Origin: Nocardioides halotolerans DSM 19273 | GTDB taxonomy: Bacteria > Actinomycetota > Actinomycetes > Propionibacteriales > Nocardioidaceae | DNA: 64,000 nucleotides | NCBI RefSeq assembly: GCF_000422805.1 | Contig: NZ_KE383923.1 | Span: 498,773-562,772, forward strand | Reading direction: 5' to 3' | Shown here: positions 8,246-18,799 of the stretch, one piece after another | How positions within the stretch are numbered: position 1 is the first letter of the stretch | Layout of the letters: the number at the start of each line of letters is the position of its first letter | Position numbers and translations under genes: made by a program | Notes under the pieces: model-generated | What the model saw: only the letters and a program-made list of their open reading frames with translations | What the model was told of the DNA's origin: nothing | The model's database searches: none

Positions 8246-9235
8246 ATGCGGGCGATCTGGAAGGGCGCGGTGTCCTTCGGGCTGGTCAGCGTGCCAGTGA
8301 AGCTGTACGCCGCGACCGAGTCGCACGACGTCTCGTTCCGACAGGTGCACGCCAAGGACGGCGGCCGGATCAAGTACCAGCGGGTCTGCTCGATCGACGG
8401 CGAGGAGGTCGCGTACGCCGACATCGCCAAGGGCTACGAGACCGAGGACGGCGAGATGGTCATCCTCACCGACGAGGACATGGAGCAGCTGCCCTCGACG
8501 TCATCGCGCGAGATCGCGGTCGAGAAGTTCGTGCCCACCGAGCAGATCGACCCGATGCTGTTCGAGAAGTCCTACTACCTCGAGCCGGAGAAGTCCGGCT
8601 CCAAGCCCTACGGGCTGCTGCGCCAGGCCCTGCTCGACGCCGACCGGATGGCGGTCGTGACGGTCGCGCTGCGCCAGCGCACGACGATCGCCGTGCTGCG
8701 GGTCAAGGACGACGTGATCGTGCTCCAGACGATGATGTGGCCCGACGAGGTCCGCACCCCCGACTTCTCCGTCGAGACCGGCGAGGTCAAGGACGCCGAG
8801 GTCAAGATGGCGCACATGCTGGTCGAGACGCTGGCCGGCGACTTCGACCCGAGCGAGTTCGAGGACGACTACGCCGGCGCGGTCGAGACCCTCGTCAAGG
8901 CCAAGATCGAGGGCGGCGAGATCAAGCGCACCCCCACCTCGACCAAGAGCTCCGGCGAGGTGGTCGACCTGCTCGCGGCCCTGCAGCGCTCGGTCGACGC
9001 CGCCAAGAAGGGCCGCGGCGAGACGGGCTCGGCGATCTTCGGCGACGTCGACGACACCGACGACACAGGCGACGCAGGCGAGGCGGACGAGAAGCCCGCC
9101 AAGAAGTCGACCGCGAAGAAGACGACCACCAAGAAGACCACGACCAAGAAGGCGGCGGCGAAGAAGACCACCGCCAAGAAGGCCGCGGCGAAGAAGACCA
9201 CCACGAAGAAGGCCGCGGCCCGCAAGGCCAGCTGA
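8246..9235 (+). CDS. ku: Ku protein, NHEJ end-binding, with lysine-rich tail
   Basis: 329 residues, longer than a minimal bacterial Ku of about 270. The Ku core begins MRAIWKGAVSFGLVSVPVKL and contains the usual KDGGRIKYQRVC and PYGLLRQAL-type segments. It forms a ring-shaped homodimer that threads onto double-strand ends and recruits LigD. From about residue 275 the chain becomes a low-complexity tail of repeated TAKK/TTKK/AAKK units, resembling histone H1. Such tails in actinobacterial Ku bind DNA non-specifically. It is divergent from the ligase gene. Confidence 0.96.
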   Translation: MRAIWKGAVSFGLVSVPVKLYAATESHDVSFRQVHAKDGGRIKYQRVCSIDGEEVAYADIAKGYETEDGEMVILTDEDMEQLPSTSSREIAVEKFVPTEQIDPMLFEKSYYLEPEKSGSKPYGLLRQALLDADRMAVVTVALRQRTTIAVLRVKDDVIVLQTMMWPDEVRTPDFSVETGEVKDAEVKMAHMLVETLAGDFDPSEFEDDYAGAVETLVKAKIEGGEIKRTPTSTKSSGEVVDLLAALQRSVDAAKKGRGETGSAIFGDVDDTDDTGDAGEADEKPAKKSTAKKTTTKKTTTKKAAAKKTTAKKAAAKKTTTKKAAARKAS

Positions 9236-9240
9236 CCTCG

Positions 9241-10005
9241 TCAGATCCCGGGGCGGACCACGATCTCGAGGCTGAGCGCGCACGCCACGACGAGGGTGCG
9301 CAGCGGCTCGTGCACGCTCTCGCTGATGCGCACGACGTAGTTGTCGGGCGTGTCGAAGCTCGTCTGGTCGAGGCCGGTCCAGTCGCGGTTGATCGTGGCC
9401 ACCTGCCGCGCGTGGCTGTCCATGATCCGGAGGTCCCAGGCCACCCAGTTGTCGCTCTGGAGGTCGCCGAGGAAGTGCCCGTTGGGTCCGAGGAAGGCGT
9501 AGGTCGTCTCGTTGCGGCGCAGGCTCTGCTGCACGATCCGGCCGGCGTCGCGTCCGTCGTGGTCGCGCACCTCGACCCAGCTCTTCGGGACGCCGACCGG
9601 CCGGATCAGGGTCAGCACCACGGCCTGAATGTCGTCGACGAGCTCCACGACGTCGTTCTTGCCGTGATCGCGGGCCACGATCGCCTTCAGCCCGGCGGCC
9701 GAGCGCGGCACCGACGGCGCCGCGCGGCGCAGGGTCCCGGCCTTCGTGCCGTCGGGCCGGAGCACCGAGCGGTCCGACCAGCGTCGGCCGAGGTCGGTGA
9801 ACCGCTCGACCACGAGGAGGTCGGCGTCGAGCAGCGCGCTGCGGGTGGCCGATCCCTCGGCGCCGCCGGGCTCGTCGAGGCCGTTCTGCTCCCCGTCGCG
9901 GACGTACGGCGTCCAGCGGTGCCCGTCGAAGAAGCGCAGCTCGTGGCGGCCGTAGGGGTCCTCGTGCCACCCCTCGACCTGGCCGACGTGCTGTGCCTCC
10001 GTCAC
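9241..10005 (-). CDS. DUF2510 / scramblase-like (Tubby-fold) protein
   Basis: 254 residues from a GTG. The N-terminus is a DUF2510 module (HEDPYGRHELRFFDGHRWTP), common in actinobacterial membrane-associated proteins. The remainder resembles the phospholipid-scramblase/LURP-one fold: repeated beta-type segments such as FLGDLQSDNWVAWDLRIMD and VATINRDWTG, ending in a hydrophobic C-terminus (LRTLVVACALSLEIVV). The function in bacteria is unproven. It converges on ku with 5 nt between the stops. Confidence 0.75.
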   Translation of the reverse strand: MTEAQHVGQVEGWHEDPYGRHELRFFDGHRWTPYVRDGEQNGLDEPGGAEGSATRSALLDADLLVVERFTDLGRRWSDRSVLRPDGTKAGTLRRAAPSVPRSAAGLKAIVARDHGKNDVVELVDDIQAVVLTLIRPVGVPKSWVEVRDHDGRDAGRIVQQSLRRNETTYAFLGPNGHFLGDLQSDNWVAWDLRIMDSHARQVATINRDWTGLDQTSFDTPDNYVVRISESVHEPLRTLVVACALSLEIVVRPGI

Positions 10006-10068
10006 ACGGCGAGGGTAGGACCAGCCGCCGGTGCCGCTCCGCGGATTGGGTGAAAACGCGGCGAGCGG

Positions 10069-11493
10069 TCAGGACCGGCTGAGGCGGATCGCGGCGCCGA
10101 TCTCGGCCGCCACGGCCACGGCCAGCGCCTCCCCCGTGTCGCCGTCGGGCTCGGGGACGACGTGGTGCGCCGTACCGTGCGCGAGCAGGTCGACGGCGCG
10201 GATCCGCATGGTGCGCGCCTGCTCGGCGGCGTGGTCGGCGTCGCCGTGCACGATCACACTGGCACCCTCGGGCGGGAGCGGCATCAGCCACGCCTTCTCC
10301 GCGACGATCACCCGCTGGGCGGGCAGCAGGGCCAGGGCCCCGCCACCGCAGCCCTGGCCGAGCACGACCGAGACGGTCGGCACGGTCATCGTGGCGAGGC
10401 TCGCGAGGCAACGCGCGATCTCGCCGGCGATCGCGCCCTCCTCGGCACGTTGGGAGAGCTCGGCGCCGGGGGTGTCGATCACGGTGACCAGCGGCAGCCG
10501 CATCTCGTTCGCCAGCCGCATCGCCCGCCGGGCGGTGCGCAGCGCGCCCGGGCCCATCGGGGTGGCCGGCCCCTGCCGGCTGCGGTCCTGGCCCACCACC
10601 AGGCACGGCTCGCCGTCGAGCCTGGCCATGACGACCAGCACCGTGCTGTCGCGCTCGCCCTTCTCGGTGCCCGACAGCGGCAGCACGACGTCGGTGCCGT
10701 GCCGGAGGACGTCGCGGACTCCGATCCGCTCCTCGCCGCGGGTCTCCTCCACCGACGCCCACGCGTCCCGGTCAGGGTCGAGCTCGCCGGTCCGTCGCGG
10801 CAGCCGTGGCTCGGAGGGCGGGTCGACGAGGATGCCGAGCACCGCGTCGACCAGGCCCGGCAGCTCCTCGGCGGTGGCGATGCCGTCGATGACGCCGTGG
10901 TGGGAGAGGTTCTCCGCCACCTGGACCCCGTCGGGGAACGGCCTGCCGTTGAGGGCCTCGAACACCTTGGGCCCGAGGAACCCGATCAGGGCCCCCGGCT
11001 CGCCCACGGTCACGTGCGCGAGCGAGCCCCACGACGCGTAGACGCCGCCGGTCGTCGGGTGCCGGAGGTAGACGAGGTAGGGCAGCCCGGCGGCGCGGTG
11101 CTCCATCACCGCCCGGGAGATCTCGACCATCTGCACGAACGCCGGCGTGCCCTCCTGCATGCGGGTCCCGCCGCTGGCCGTCGTGGCCAGCACCGGCAGT
11201 CGCTCGGCGGTCGCGCGGCGTACGGCGCTGGTGATGCGGCGCGCCGCCGCCAACCCGATCGACCCGGCCAGGAACCGGAACTCGTTCGCGACCACGGCCA
11301 CCGGCCGGCCATGCACCAGGCCGCGGCCGGTGAGCACCGACTCGTCGGTGCCGGCCTTCGCGCGGGCCGCCTCGAGCGCGGCGCGGTAGTCCGGCGGCGC
11401 GTCGGAGATGTCGATCGGCTCGTCCCACGACTCGAAGGAGCCGGCGTCGAGCACGAGGTCGAGCAGCTCCTGGGCGGTCCAGCGGTGGGTCAC
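10069..11493 (-). CDS. Fused acetyl-CoA carboxylase carboxyltransferase (beta plus alpha)
   Basis: 474 residues from the GTG at 11493; an in-frame GTG at 11532 would add 13. The N-terminal half is AccD-like: LVLDAGSFESWDEPI, SGGTRMQEGT and PTTGGVYASWG, the oxyanion and acyl-CoA region. The C-terminal half is AccA-like: VIDTPGAELSQRAEEGAIAGE and VVLGQGCGGGALAL. The AccD zinc finger is absent. The two halves together would transfer carboxyl from carboxybiotin to an acyl-CoA. No biotin carboxylase or biotin carrier gene lies nearby, so those partners must be elsewhere. Confidence 0.88.
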   Translation of the reverse strand: MTHRWTAQELLDLVLDAGSFESWDEPIDISDAPPDYRAALEAARAKAGTDESVLTGRGLVHGRPVAVVANEFRFLAGSIGLAAARRITSAVRRATAERLPVLATTASGGTRMQEGTPAFVQMVEISRAVMEHRAAGLPYLVYLRHPTTGGVYASWGSLAHVTVGEPGALIGFLGPKVFEALNGRPFPDGVQVAENLSHHGVIDGIATAEELPGLVDAVLGILVDPPSEPRLPRRTGELDPDRDAWASVEETRGEERIGVRDVLRHGTDVVLPLSGTEKGERDSTVLVVMARLDGEPCLVVGQDRSRQGPATPMGPGALRTARRAMRLANEMRLPLVTVIDTPGAELSQRAEEGAIAGEIARCLASLATMTVPTVSVVLGQGCGGGALALLPAQRVIVAEKAWLMPLPPEGASVIVHGDADHAAEQARTMRIRAVDLLAHGTAHHVVPEPDGDTGEALAVAVAAEIGAAIRLSRS

Positions 11494-11591
11494 CGCTCCA
11501 GTCTGGCAATGCGGCGGGGGTCGCGCGGTCACAACCCGGGTGCGTGTGTCGTCGGGCTGGTGAGAGAGTCGCCCTCGAAGGGAGCCCTGCC

Positions 11592-12527
11592 GTGACCACC
11601 CCAGCCCAGCCCGGAGACGTGTCGCACGACCCGAGCCTGCAGGTGGTGATGAGCGAGCGCAGCCAGCTGATCGGGGTGGCCTACCGCCTGCTCGGGTCGG
11701 TGGCCGACGCGGAGGACGTCGTGCAGGAGACCTACGCGCGCTGGTACGCCCAGACCCCGGAGCAGCGCGAGGCCATCGAGAAGCCGGGGGCGTGGCTCAC
11801 CAAGGTCGCCAGCCGGATCTGCCTCGACGTGCTCGGCTCGGCGCGGGTCAGGCGGGAGGCGTACGTCGGCGAGTGGGTGCCGGAGCCGGTGCCGGGCGGC
11901 GCCGAGTGGGCGAACGGCCGATGGGGCGACACCTCGGTCGACCCGGCCGACCGGGTCACGCTCGACGAGTCGATCAGCATGGCCTTCCTCGTCGTGCTCG
12001 AGTCGATGACGCCGGCCGAGAGGGTGTCGTTCATCCTCCACGACGTCTTCCACTACTCCTTCGACGAGGTGGCCGAGGTCGTCGGACGCTCCCCCGCGGC
12101 CTGCCGGCAGCTGGCCTCGCGGGCACGCCGACACCTCGCCTCGTCCGACGCGCCGGCGCCGTCCATCGCGGAGCGGGCCGAGGTCGTGCGGGACTTCAAG
12201 GACGCGTGGGCCGCCCAGGACATCGAGGCCCTCGTGGCCCTGCTGGACCCCGACGCCGTCACGGTCGCCGACGGCGGTGGCGTGGTGCAGGCGCTGCCTG
12301 CGCCCGTGGTGGGCGGCGAGGAGATCGCGCGCCGGCTCGTGTCGTTCCAGACGATCGCCTCCGGTCGCACGCTCCACGAGGTGGTCGTCAACGGTCAGCC
12401 CGGCCTGGTGATGCGCGACGAGGACGTGATCGTGACGGTCCTCGCCTTCGACGTGCAGGGCGGGCGGATCACCCGCATCTGGGCGGTCCGCAACCCGGAG
12501 AAGCTGCGGTCCTGGGCCACGACCTGA
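11592..12527 (+). CDS. sigJ: ECF41-type RNA polymerase sigma factor SigJ
   Basis: 311 residues from a GTG behind GAAGGGAG. Sigma region 2 is LIGVAYRLLGSVADAEDVVQ, region 4 is FHYSFDEVAEVVGRSPAACR, and a C-terminal SnoaL-like domain follows. The three ECF41 hallmarks are present as variants: WVPEP in the linker, DGGG (VADGGGVVQA) and NPEKL near the end. In this class the attached SnoaL domain modulates the sigma activity and takes the place of a separate anti-sigma factor. No obvious target gene is adjacent. It converges on the ABC permease gene with 9 nt between. Confidence 0.93.
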   Translation: MTTPAQPGDVSHDPSLQVVMSERSQLIGVAYRLLGSVADAEDVVQETYARWYAQTPEQREAIEKPGAWLTKVASRICLDVLGSARVRREAYVGEWVPEPVPGGAEWANGRWGDTSVDPADRVTLDESISMAFLVVLESMTPAERVSFILHDVFHYSFDEVAEVVGRSPAACRQLASRARRHLASSDAPAPSIAERAEVVRDFKDAWAAQDIEALVALLDPDAVTVADGGGVVQALPAPVVGGEEIARRLVSFQTIASGRTLHEVVVNGQPGLVMRDEDVIVTVLAFDVQGGRITRIWAVRNPEKLRSWATT

Positions 12528-12536
12528 ACCCACGCG

Positions 12537-13615
12537 TCAGGTGGTCTCCCAGCGAAACAGCCGCGCGGCCACGGCGGTCACCACCACCGCGAAGCCGAGC
12601 AGGATGAGGATCGGGACCACCGCGGCCGAGGGGCCTTCGCCACGGACCATCACGTCGAGCATCGCGTCGTTGAGGTGCTTGAGCGGCAGGAGGTTCGAGA
12701 ACGCCCGCAGCCAGGCCGGCGACGCGTCGAGGGGGAAGAACGAGCCGGACAGGAACGACATGGGCAGCACCATGAAGTTCGCGGCGTTGACGGCGCCCTC
12801 CGTGGTCTTGGTGATCGCGCCGGCGAGGAGCCCGATCGCCATGAAGCAGAGCGTGCCGACGACGAGCAACGGCACCGACATCCACCACGACCCGGTCAGC
12901 GTGAGGCCGAACGCCGCGGCGGCCAGGCCCACGAAGATCGCCAGCTGGACCAGCGCGATGCCGATGGTCACCGAGATCCGGGCGGCCACGACGGTCCGGG
13001 TCGAGACCGGCGCCAGCTGGAGCCGCCGGATCAGCTTGGACTGCCGCCAGCCCTGGATCGTCGCGGCGGCACCGAACGCCGCACTCATCGCGACGGCCCA
13101 GCCGAGCAGGCCCGGCGTGTAGTACTGGATGGTCCGGAGGGAGTCGTCCTCGACCTTCTCGGCCTCGAGGTCGTAGGCCGGCGGGCTGCCCGCCTCCTGC
13201 GACAGCAGGGCGACGTTGGTGCCGTCGACGAAGGCCCGGAGCGCCCCCTGGGTCACCGCGGCCTTCACCTGGTCGGTCTGCGTGTAGTGGGCCACCAGCG
13301 TGTCGCCGCGCATCTCCACCGCGACGTCGGCGTCGCCCTTGCGGACCTTCTCGATCGCCGCGTCGAGGTCGTCGGAGTGCTCGACGTCGAAGGTGTCGGT
13401 GAACGCCTCGTCGGCACCCTTCGGCAGGTCGTCGAGCAGCGCGACGTCGCCGACCTGGACGAGCTCGACCTTCGAGGTGCTCTGGTCGGCGAACAGCCCG
13501 CCGAAGAGCACCAGGAACATCAGCGGGAAGACGACCGCGAAGAACACCGAGGTCTTGTCGCGCACGAACCCCTTCACGATGGCCAGCGACAGCGCCTTGA
13601 ACGCACCTGTCGTCC

Positions 13616-13619
<4 letters not shown>
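12537..13619 (-). CDS. ABC-2 type transporter permease
   Basis: 360 residues. There is an N-terminal membrane segment (about 23-45) and a large extracytoplasmic domain of about 150 residues. A block of five hydrophobic segments in the C-terminal half follows, including LGWAVAMSAAFGAAA and FMVLPMSFLSGSFFP, the latter typical of ABC-2 permeases. The ATG at 13619 overlaps the ATPase stop by 4 nt (ATGA), so the two are coupled. It probably exports a drug or lipid-like compound, but the substrate cannot be inferred. Confidence 0.9.
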
Positions 13620-14521
<902 letters not shown>

Positions 14522-14564
14522 GCGCCCGATCCAACCAGCCGGTGCCGCCGGCCCACGACGGCGG

Positions 14565-16445
14565 TCACGCCAGCGACTCGAGCCACGCCTCGTGCAGCTC
14601 GGAGTAGCGGCCGCCGCCACCGGCGACCAGGTCGGCGGGGGCGCCGTCCTCGACGATCCGGCCGTGCTCCATGACGAGCACCCGGTCGGCGATCTCGACC
14701 GTGGAGAGGCGGTGGGCGATGATCACGGCGGTCCGGCCGGCGAGGACGGTGCGGAGGGCCTGCTGGACGAGCCGCTCGGAGGGTACGTCGAGCGAGGACG
14801 TCGCCTCGTCGAGGATGAGCACGGCGGGGTCGGCGAGGAACGCGCGGGCGAACGCCACGAGCTGCCGCTGGCCCGCGGAGAGCCTGCCGCCGGAGTTGGC
14901 GACGTCGGTGTCGTAGCCGTCGGGCATCGCGCTGATGAAGTCGTGCGCGCCGAGCGCCGTGGTGGCCGCGACGACCTCGTCGAAGGTCGCGTCGGGGCGC
15001 CCGAAGCGGATGTTGTCGGCGATGGTGCCGGAGAACAGGTAGTTCTCCTGGGTGACCATCACGACGGCGTCGCGCAGGTCGTCGGTGCGCAGGTCGCGCA
15101 GGTCGGTGCCGTCGAGCAGGACCCGTCCCGCGGTGGGGTCGTAGAAGCGGGTGGCCAGCTTGGCGAGCGTGGTCTTGCCGGCGCCCGTCGTGCCGACCAG
15201 CGCGAGGGTCTGCCCGGCGGGGACCGTGAGGTCGAGGTCGGGCAGCACGGGGCGGCCGGCGACGTACTCGAAGGCCACGTGGTCGAAGCGCAGCTCACCG
15301 CCCACGCCCCCGCTCAGCTCGACCGGATCGGTCGGCTCGGGCACGGAGGGCTCCTCGTCGAGCACGCCGGCGAGCTTGTCGAGAGCGGCCGAGGCCGACT
15401 GGAAGGTGTTGTAGAACTGCGAGATCTCCATCATCGGCTCGAAGAACTGCCGCAGGTAGAGCAGGAACGCCGCGAGCACGCCGACGGTGACGTCGCCGTG
15501 GTAGGCGCGGTAGCCGCCGTAGAGCAGCACGACGCCGATCGTGACATTGCCGATCAGCCGGATGCCGGGCATGAACCACGCGACGAGGCGGAACGCGACG
15601 AGGTTGGCGCGGCGGTACTGGTCGTTGACGTCGTCGAAGATCTCCTGGTTGCGCGGCTCGCGGCGGAACGCCTGCACCGCGCGGATGCCGCCCATCGACT
15701 CGACGAAGTGGACGATGACCAGCGCGACCTTCTCGCGGGTGACCTTGTAGGACTTCGCGGACTCGCGGCGGAACCACATCGTGAGCCAGGCGAGGAACGG
15801 CCCGCACGTCAGCGCCACGAGCCCGAGCTTGACGTCGAGGAACAGCAGCAGCCCGGCGGTGCCGACCAGGGTCAGCGCGGCGGTGACCAGCCCGTCGAAG
15901 CCGGTCTCGAGCATCTCGTAGATCGCGTCGACGTCGGACGTCTGCCGCGAGATCACCCGCCCGGAGGTGTAGCCGTCGTGGAAGGCCGGGCTGAGCGCCT
16001 GGAAGTGGCGGAACACCCGGCGCCGGATCTCGAAGAGGATGTCCTGGCCGATCTGGCCCGACCGCACGAGGAACAGCTGCCGCGCCAGGGCCTGGGTAAT
16101 CGTGGCGACCAGCACGATGCCGACGATCACGAGCAGCGGCTCGAGGTCGTCGTGCTCCCGGATCGGCGGGATGCCGGTGTCGATGCCCTCCTTGACGAGG
16201 TAGGGGATCGCGAGCCGCGCGGCGTTCTCGAGCACCACGATGCCGATCAGCACCTGGATCGCCCGCTTGTAGGGCGCCAGCAGCTCGCGGAGCAGCCGCT
16301 TGGAGCCCCCGCCGAGCGTGCCGGCGGTCATTCGCTCGGCGGCCTCGTCGGCGTCGACCTCGGCGAGCCCGCGCCAGGAGGTGGTCTCGTCGACCGGGAC
16401 CTCCGGTGGTGTCTCCGGTGGGATCTCCGGTGTCTCGGTCGTCAC
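14565..16445 (-). CDS. ABC exporter half-transporter, canonical NBD subunit
   Basis: 626 residues from a GTG overlapping the partner's stop by 4 nt. A proline/glutamate-rich N-terminus is followed by a six-helix ABC transmembrane domain (about 65-350). The ATPase then has Walker A GTTGAGKTTL, signature LSAGQRQLV, Walker B AVLILDEATSSLD with a catalytic Glu, and switch His in IIAHRLST. Together with the upstream gene it should form a heterodimeric multidrug or lipid-type exporter in which this subunit supplies the hydrolysis-competent site. Confidence 0.92.
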   Translation of the reverse strand: MTTETPEIPPETPPEVPVDETTSWRGLAEVDADEAAERMTAGTLGGGSKRLLRELLAPYKRAIQVLIGIVVLENAARLAIPYLVKEGIDTGIPPIREHDDLEPLLVIVGIVLVATITQALARQLFLVRSGQIGQDILFEIRRRVFRHFQALSPAFHDGYTSGRVISRQTSDVDAIYEMLETGFDGLVTAALTLVGTAGLLLFLDVKLGLVALTCGPFLAWLTMWFRRESAKSYKVTREKVALVIVHFVESMGGIRAVQAFRREPRNQEIFDDVNDQYRRANLVAFRLVAWFMPGIRLIGNVTIGVVLLYGGYRAYHGDVTVGVLAAFLLYLRQFFEPMMEISQFYNTFQSASAALDKLAGVLDEEPSVPEPTDPVELSGGVGGELRFDHVAFEYVAGRPVLPDLDLTVPAGQTLALVGTTGAGKTTLAKLATRFYDPTAGRVLLDGTDLRDLRTDDLRDAVVMVTQENYLFSGTIADNIRFGRPDATFDEVVAATTALGAHDFISAMPDGYDTDVANSGGRLSAGQRQLVAFARAFLADPAVLILDEATSSLDVPSERLVQQALRTVLAGRTAVIIAHRLSTVEIADRVLVMEHGRIVEDGAPADLVAGGGGRYSELHEAWLESLA

Positions 16446-18223
16446 GCGGGCACCTCGTCCTCGAGGACGGGCAGGTCGGCGTCGGAGCCGAGCAGGTCGC
16501 GGTAGGCGGGCACGGTGGCCAGCAGCTCGCGGTGGTCGCCGACGTGGGTGATCCGGCCGTCCTGGAGCAGCGCGACCCGGTCGGCCAGGAGCACCGTCGA
16601 GGCGCGGTGGGCGACGATCAGCCCGGTCGTGTCGGCCAGCACCCTCTGCAGCGCCTCCTCGACGAGCTTCTCGGTGTGGACGTCGAGGGCGGAGAGGGTG
16701 TCGTCGAGCACGAGGATCTTCGGCTGCGCGAGAACGGCGCGGGCCAGCGCGAGCCGCTGCCGCTGGCCGCCGGAGAGCGAGAGCCCCTGCTCGCCGACCC
16801 TCGTGTCGAGGCCCCACGGCAGGTCGTGGACGAAGTCGGCCTGGGCGACGTCGAGGGCCTGCTCGACCTCGGCGTCGGTCGCGTCGGCGCGGCCGAGCGT
16901 GAGGTTCTCGCGGGCACTCATCGAGAACAGCGTCGGCTCCTCGAACGCCGTCGCGACGAGCGAGCGCAGGTGGCCGAGGTCGAGCTCGCGGACGTCGACG
17001 CCGTCGATGGTGACCCGGCCGCCGGTGACGTCGAAGAGCCGCGGGACCAGGGCGGTCAGCACGGTCTTGCCGGAGCCGGTGGCCCCGACCAGCGCGACGG
17101 TCTCGCCGGGCCGGATCTCGAGGTCGACCCCGCGCAGGACCGGCTCGTCGCTGTCGGGGAACGCGAACTCGACGCCCTCGAAGCGCAGGTGCCCGCGGGG
17201 CTCGGCGATGGTCTGGGTGCCGCCGACGATGTCGGGCTCGATGTCGAAGATCTCGAGGATGCGGGCGCTCGACGTCATCGCCTCCTGGGCCATCGCCAGG
17301 ATCACCCCGAGCGAGGCGACCGGCCACACCAGCGAGAGCAGCAGCGTGATGAACGCGACGAGCTCGCCGGGCGTGAGCAGCCCCTTGCCGACGCCGATCG
17401 CGCCGGAGAGCAGCACGATCACCACCGCACAGTTGGGGATGACCTCGAGGAAGGTGAAGAACCGGGCCGAGAGCCGGACCTTGTCCATCGAGGTGGCGTA
17501 GAGCGTGCGCGCCGCGGCTTCGTACTGCTCCGAGACGTGCTCGGAGCGGCCGAACGACTTGATGACGCGGATGCCGACCGCACCTTCCTCGGCGCGGGTG
17601 GCCAGGTCGCCCTGCTCGTCCTGGACCCGCCGGGAGACGACGACGTAGGCCTTCTCGAAGCGCATCGAGAGCCAGACCACGGGCACCGTGGTCGCCGCGA
17701 CCACCAGCCCGAGCGGCCAGTAGAGGTGCAGCAGCACGCCGGTGACGACGGTGACCTGGAGGATGTTGAGCACCAGGAACAGCAGCCCGAAGCCGGCGAA
17801 CCGGCGGATCGACGACAGGTCCTGGGTCGCGCGCGAGAGCAGCTGGCCGGACTCCCACCTGGTGTGGAAGCTCATCGGCAGCTCCTGGAGCCGCTCGTAG
17901 AGGTCGTGCCGGATCTCGGTCTCCAGGCCCAGGACGGCGTTGGACTGCACCCAGCGCCGGACCCAGATCAGGAAGGCCTCGAGCACCCCCAGCCCGAGGG
18001 CGAGCAGCCCGAGCGGGAGCAGCGCGCCGAGGTCGCGGTCGGTGATCGGGCCGTCGATGATCGCCTTGGTCACCAGCGGGATGGTGATCGTGAGCCCGAC
18101 GGCGGCGACCGCGGCGGCGGCCATGATCGACAGCGCGGCGACGTGCGGGCGGAGGTATCCCCGGAGGCGCCACAGCGAATGGATCCCCGCAGGCGGGTCG
18201 GCGGCCTCGGGAGTTGTCATCAT
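16442..18223 (-). CDS. ABC exporter half-transporter, degenerate NBD subunit
   Basis: 593 residues from the first of two tandem ATG codons (18223 or 18220). Six transmembrane helices lie between about 30 and 310. The ATPase has Walker A GATGSGKTVL and signature LSGGQRQRLAL, but Walker B reads LVLDDTLSALD, so the catalytic glutamate is aspartate. The same substitution marks the non-canonical subunit of heterodimeric exporters such as TM287/TM288. It is the promoter-proximal gene of the pair. Confidence 0.92.
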   Translation of the reverse strand: MMTTPEAADPPAGIHSLWRLRGYLRPHVAALSIMAAAAVAAVGLTITIPLVTKAIIDGPITDRDLGALLPLGLLALGLGVLEAFLIWVRRWVQSNAVLGLETEIRHDLYERLQELPMSFHTRWESGQLLSRATQDLSSIRRFAGFGLLFLVLNILQVTVVTGVLLHLYWPLGLVVAATTVPVVWLSMRFEKAYVVVSRRVQDEQGDLATRAEEGAVGIRVIKSFGRSEHVSEQYEAAARTLYATSMDKVRLSARFFTFLEVIPNCAVVIVLLSGAIGVGKGLLTPGELVAFITLLLSLVWPVASLGVILAMAQEAMTSSARILEIFDIEPDIVGGTQTIAEPRGHLRFEGVEFAFPDSDEPVLRGVDLEIRPGETVALVGATGSGKTVLTALVPRLFDVTGGRVTIDGVDVRELDLGHLRSLVATAFEEPTLFSMSARENLTLGRADATDAEVEQALDVAQADFVHDLPWGLDTRVGEQGLSLSGGQRQRLALARAVLAQPKILVLDDTLSALDVHTEKLVEEALQRVLADTTGLIVAHRASTVLLADRVALLQDGRITHVGDHRELLATVPAYRDLLGSDADLPVLEDEVPA

Positions 18224-18315
18224 CAACGATGTTAGGACCGGCCGCCGACAGGGGCTAATCGATATCTGGTGCTTACCTGGCACCGGCTGTCGGTGGCCTC
18301 CGGCAGGCTGTCGGG

Positions 18316-18777
18316 ATGACCGAGACACAGCCCTACACCGTCCAGGTCGTCGTCGACTGCGCCGACCCCCACCCGCTCGCCGACTGGTGGGCCGAGGCCC
18401 TCGGGTGGCAGGTGGAGCCGCAGGACCCCGACTTCATCCAGTCGATGGTCGACCAGGGGTTCGCCACCGCCGAGCAGACCACCCACCACCGCGGCAACCT
18501 CGTCTGGGCCGTCGGCGCGGCGATCAACCACCCCGACGGCAGCGACCGGGCGCCCCGCATCCTGTTCCAGAAGGTGCCGGAGCCCAAGACGGTCAAGAAC
18601 CGCCTCCACCTCGACCTGCGCAGCACCGCCGAGCCCAGCCCGGCCGAGCGCGACCGGCTGGTGGCCCTCGGCGCGACCGAGGTCGGCAGCGGCACCCAGG
18701 GTCCGCACATCGCCTGGGTCGTGCTCGCCGACCCCGAGGGCAACGAGCTCTGCCTGCCGATGCCGCCACCCGCCTGA
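18316..18777 (+). CDS. VOC (glyoxalase-like) family protein
   Basis: 153 residues. It has the two beta-alpha-beta-beta-beta repeats of the vicinal-oxygen-chelate fold. The N-terminal module runs VQVVVDCADPHPLADWWAEA and the C-terminal one ends VVLADPEGNELCLPM. Candidate metal or ligand residues include the His in NRLHLDLR and the Glu in GNELCL. It belongs to the actinobacterial glyoxalase-like group with no assigned substrate. It starts 92 nt from the divergent ABC exporter gene. Confidence 0.85.
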   Translation: MTETQPYTVQVVVDCADPHPLADWWAEALGWQVEPQDPDFIQSMVDQGFATAEQTTHHRGNLVWAVGAAINHPDGSDRAPRILFQKVPEPKTVKNRLHLDLRSTAEPSPAERDRLVALGATEVGSGTQGPHIAWVVLADPEGNELCLPMPPPA

Positions 18778-18799
18778 GCAGCGGCTGCCCTCACGCCGT

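Noticed and set aside
10069..11493. Complete acetyl-CoA carboxylase operon
   Set aside because: Only the fused carboxyltransferase is present; neighbours are unrelated.
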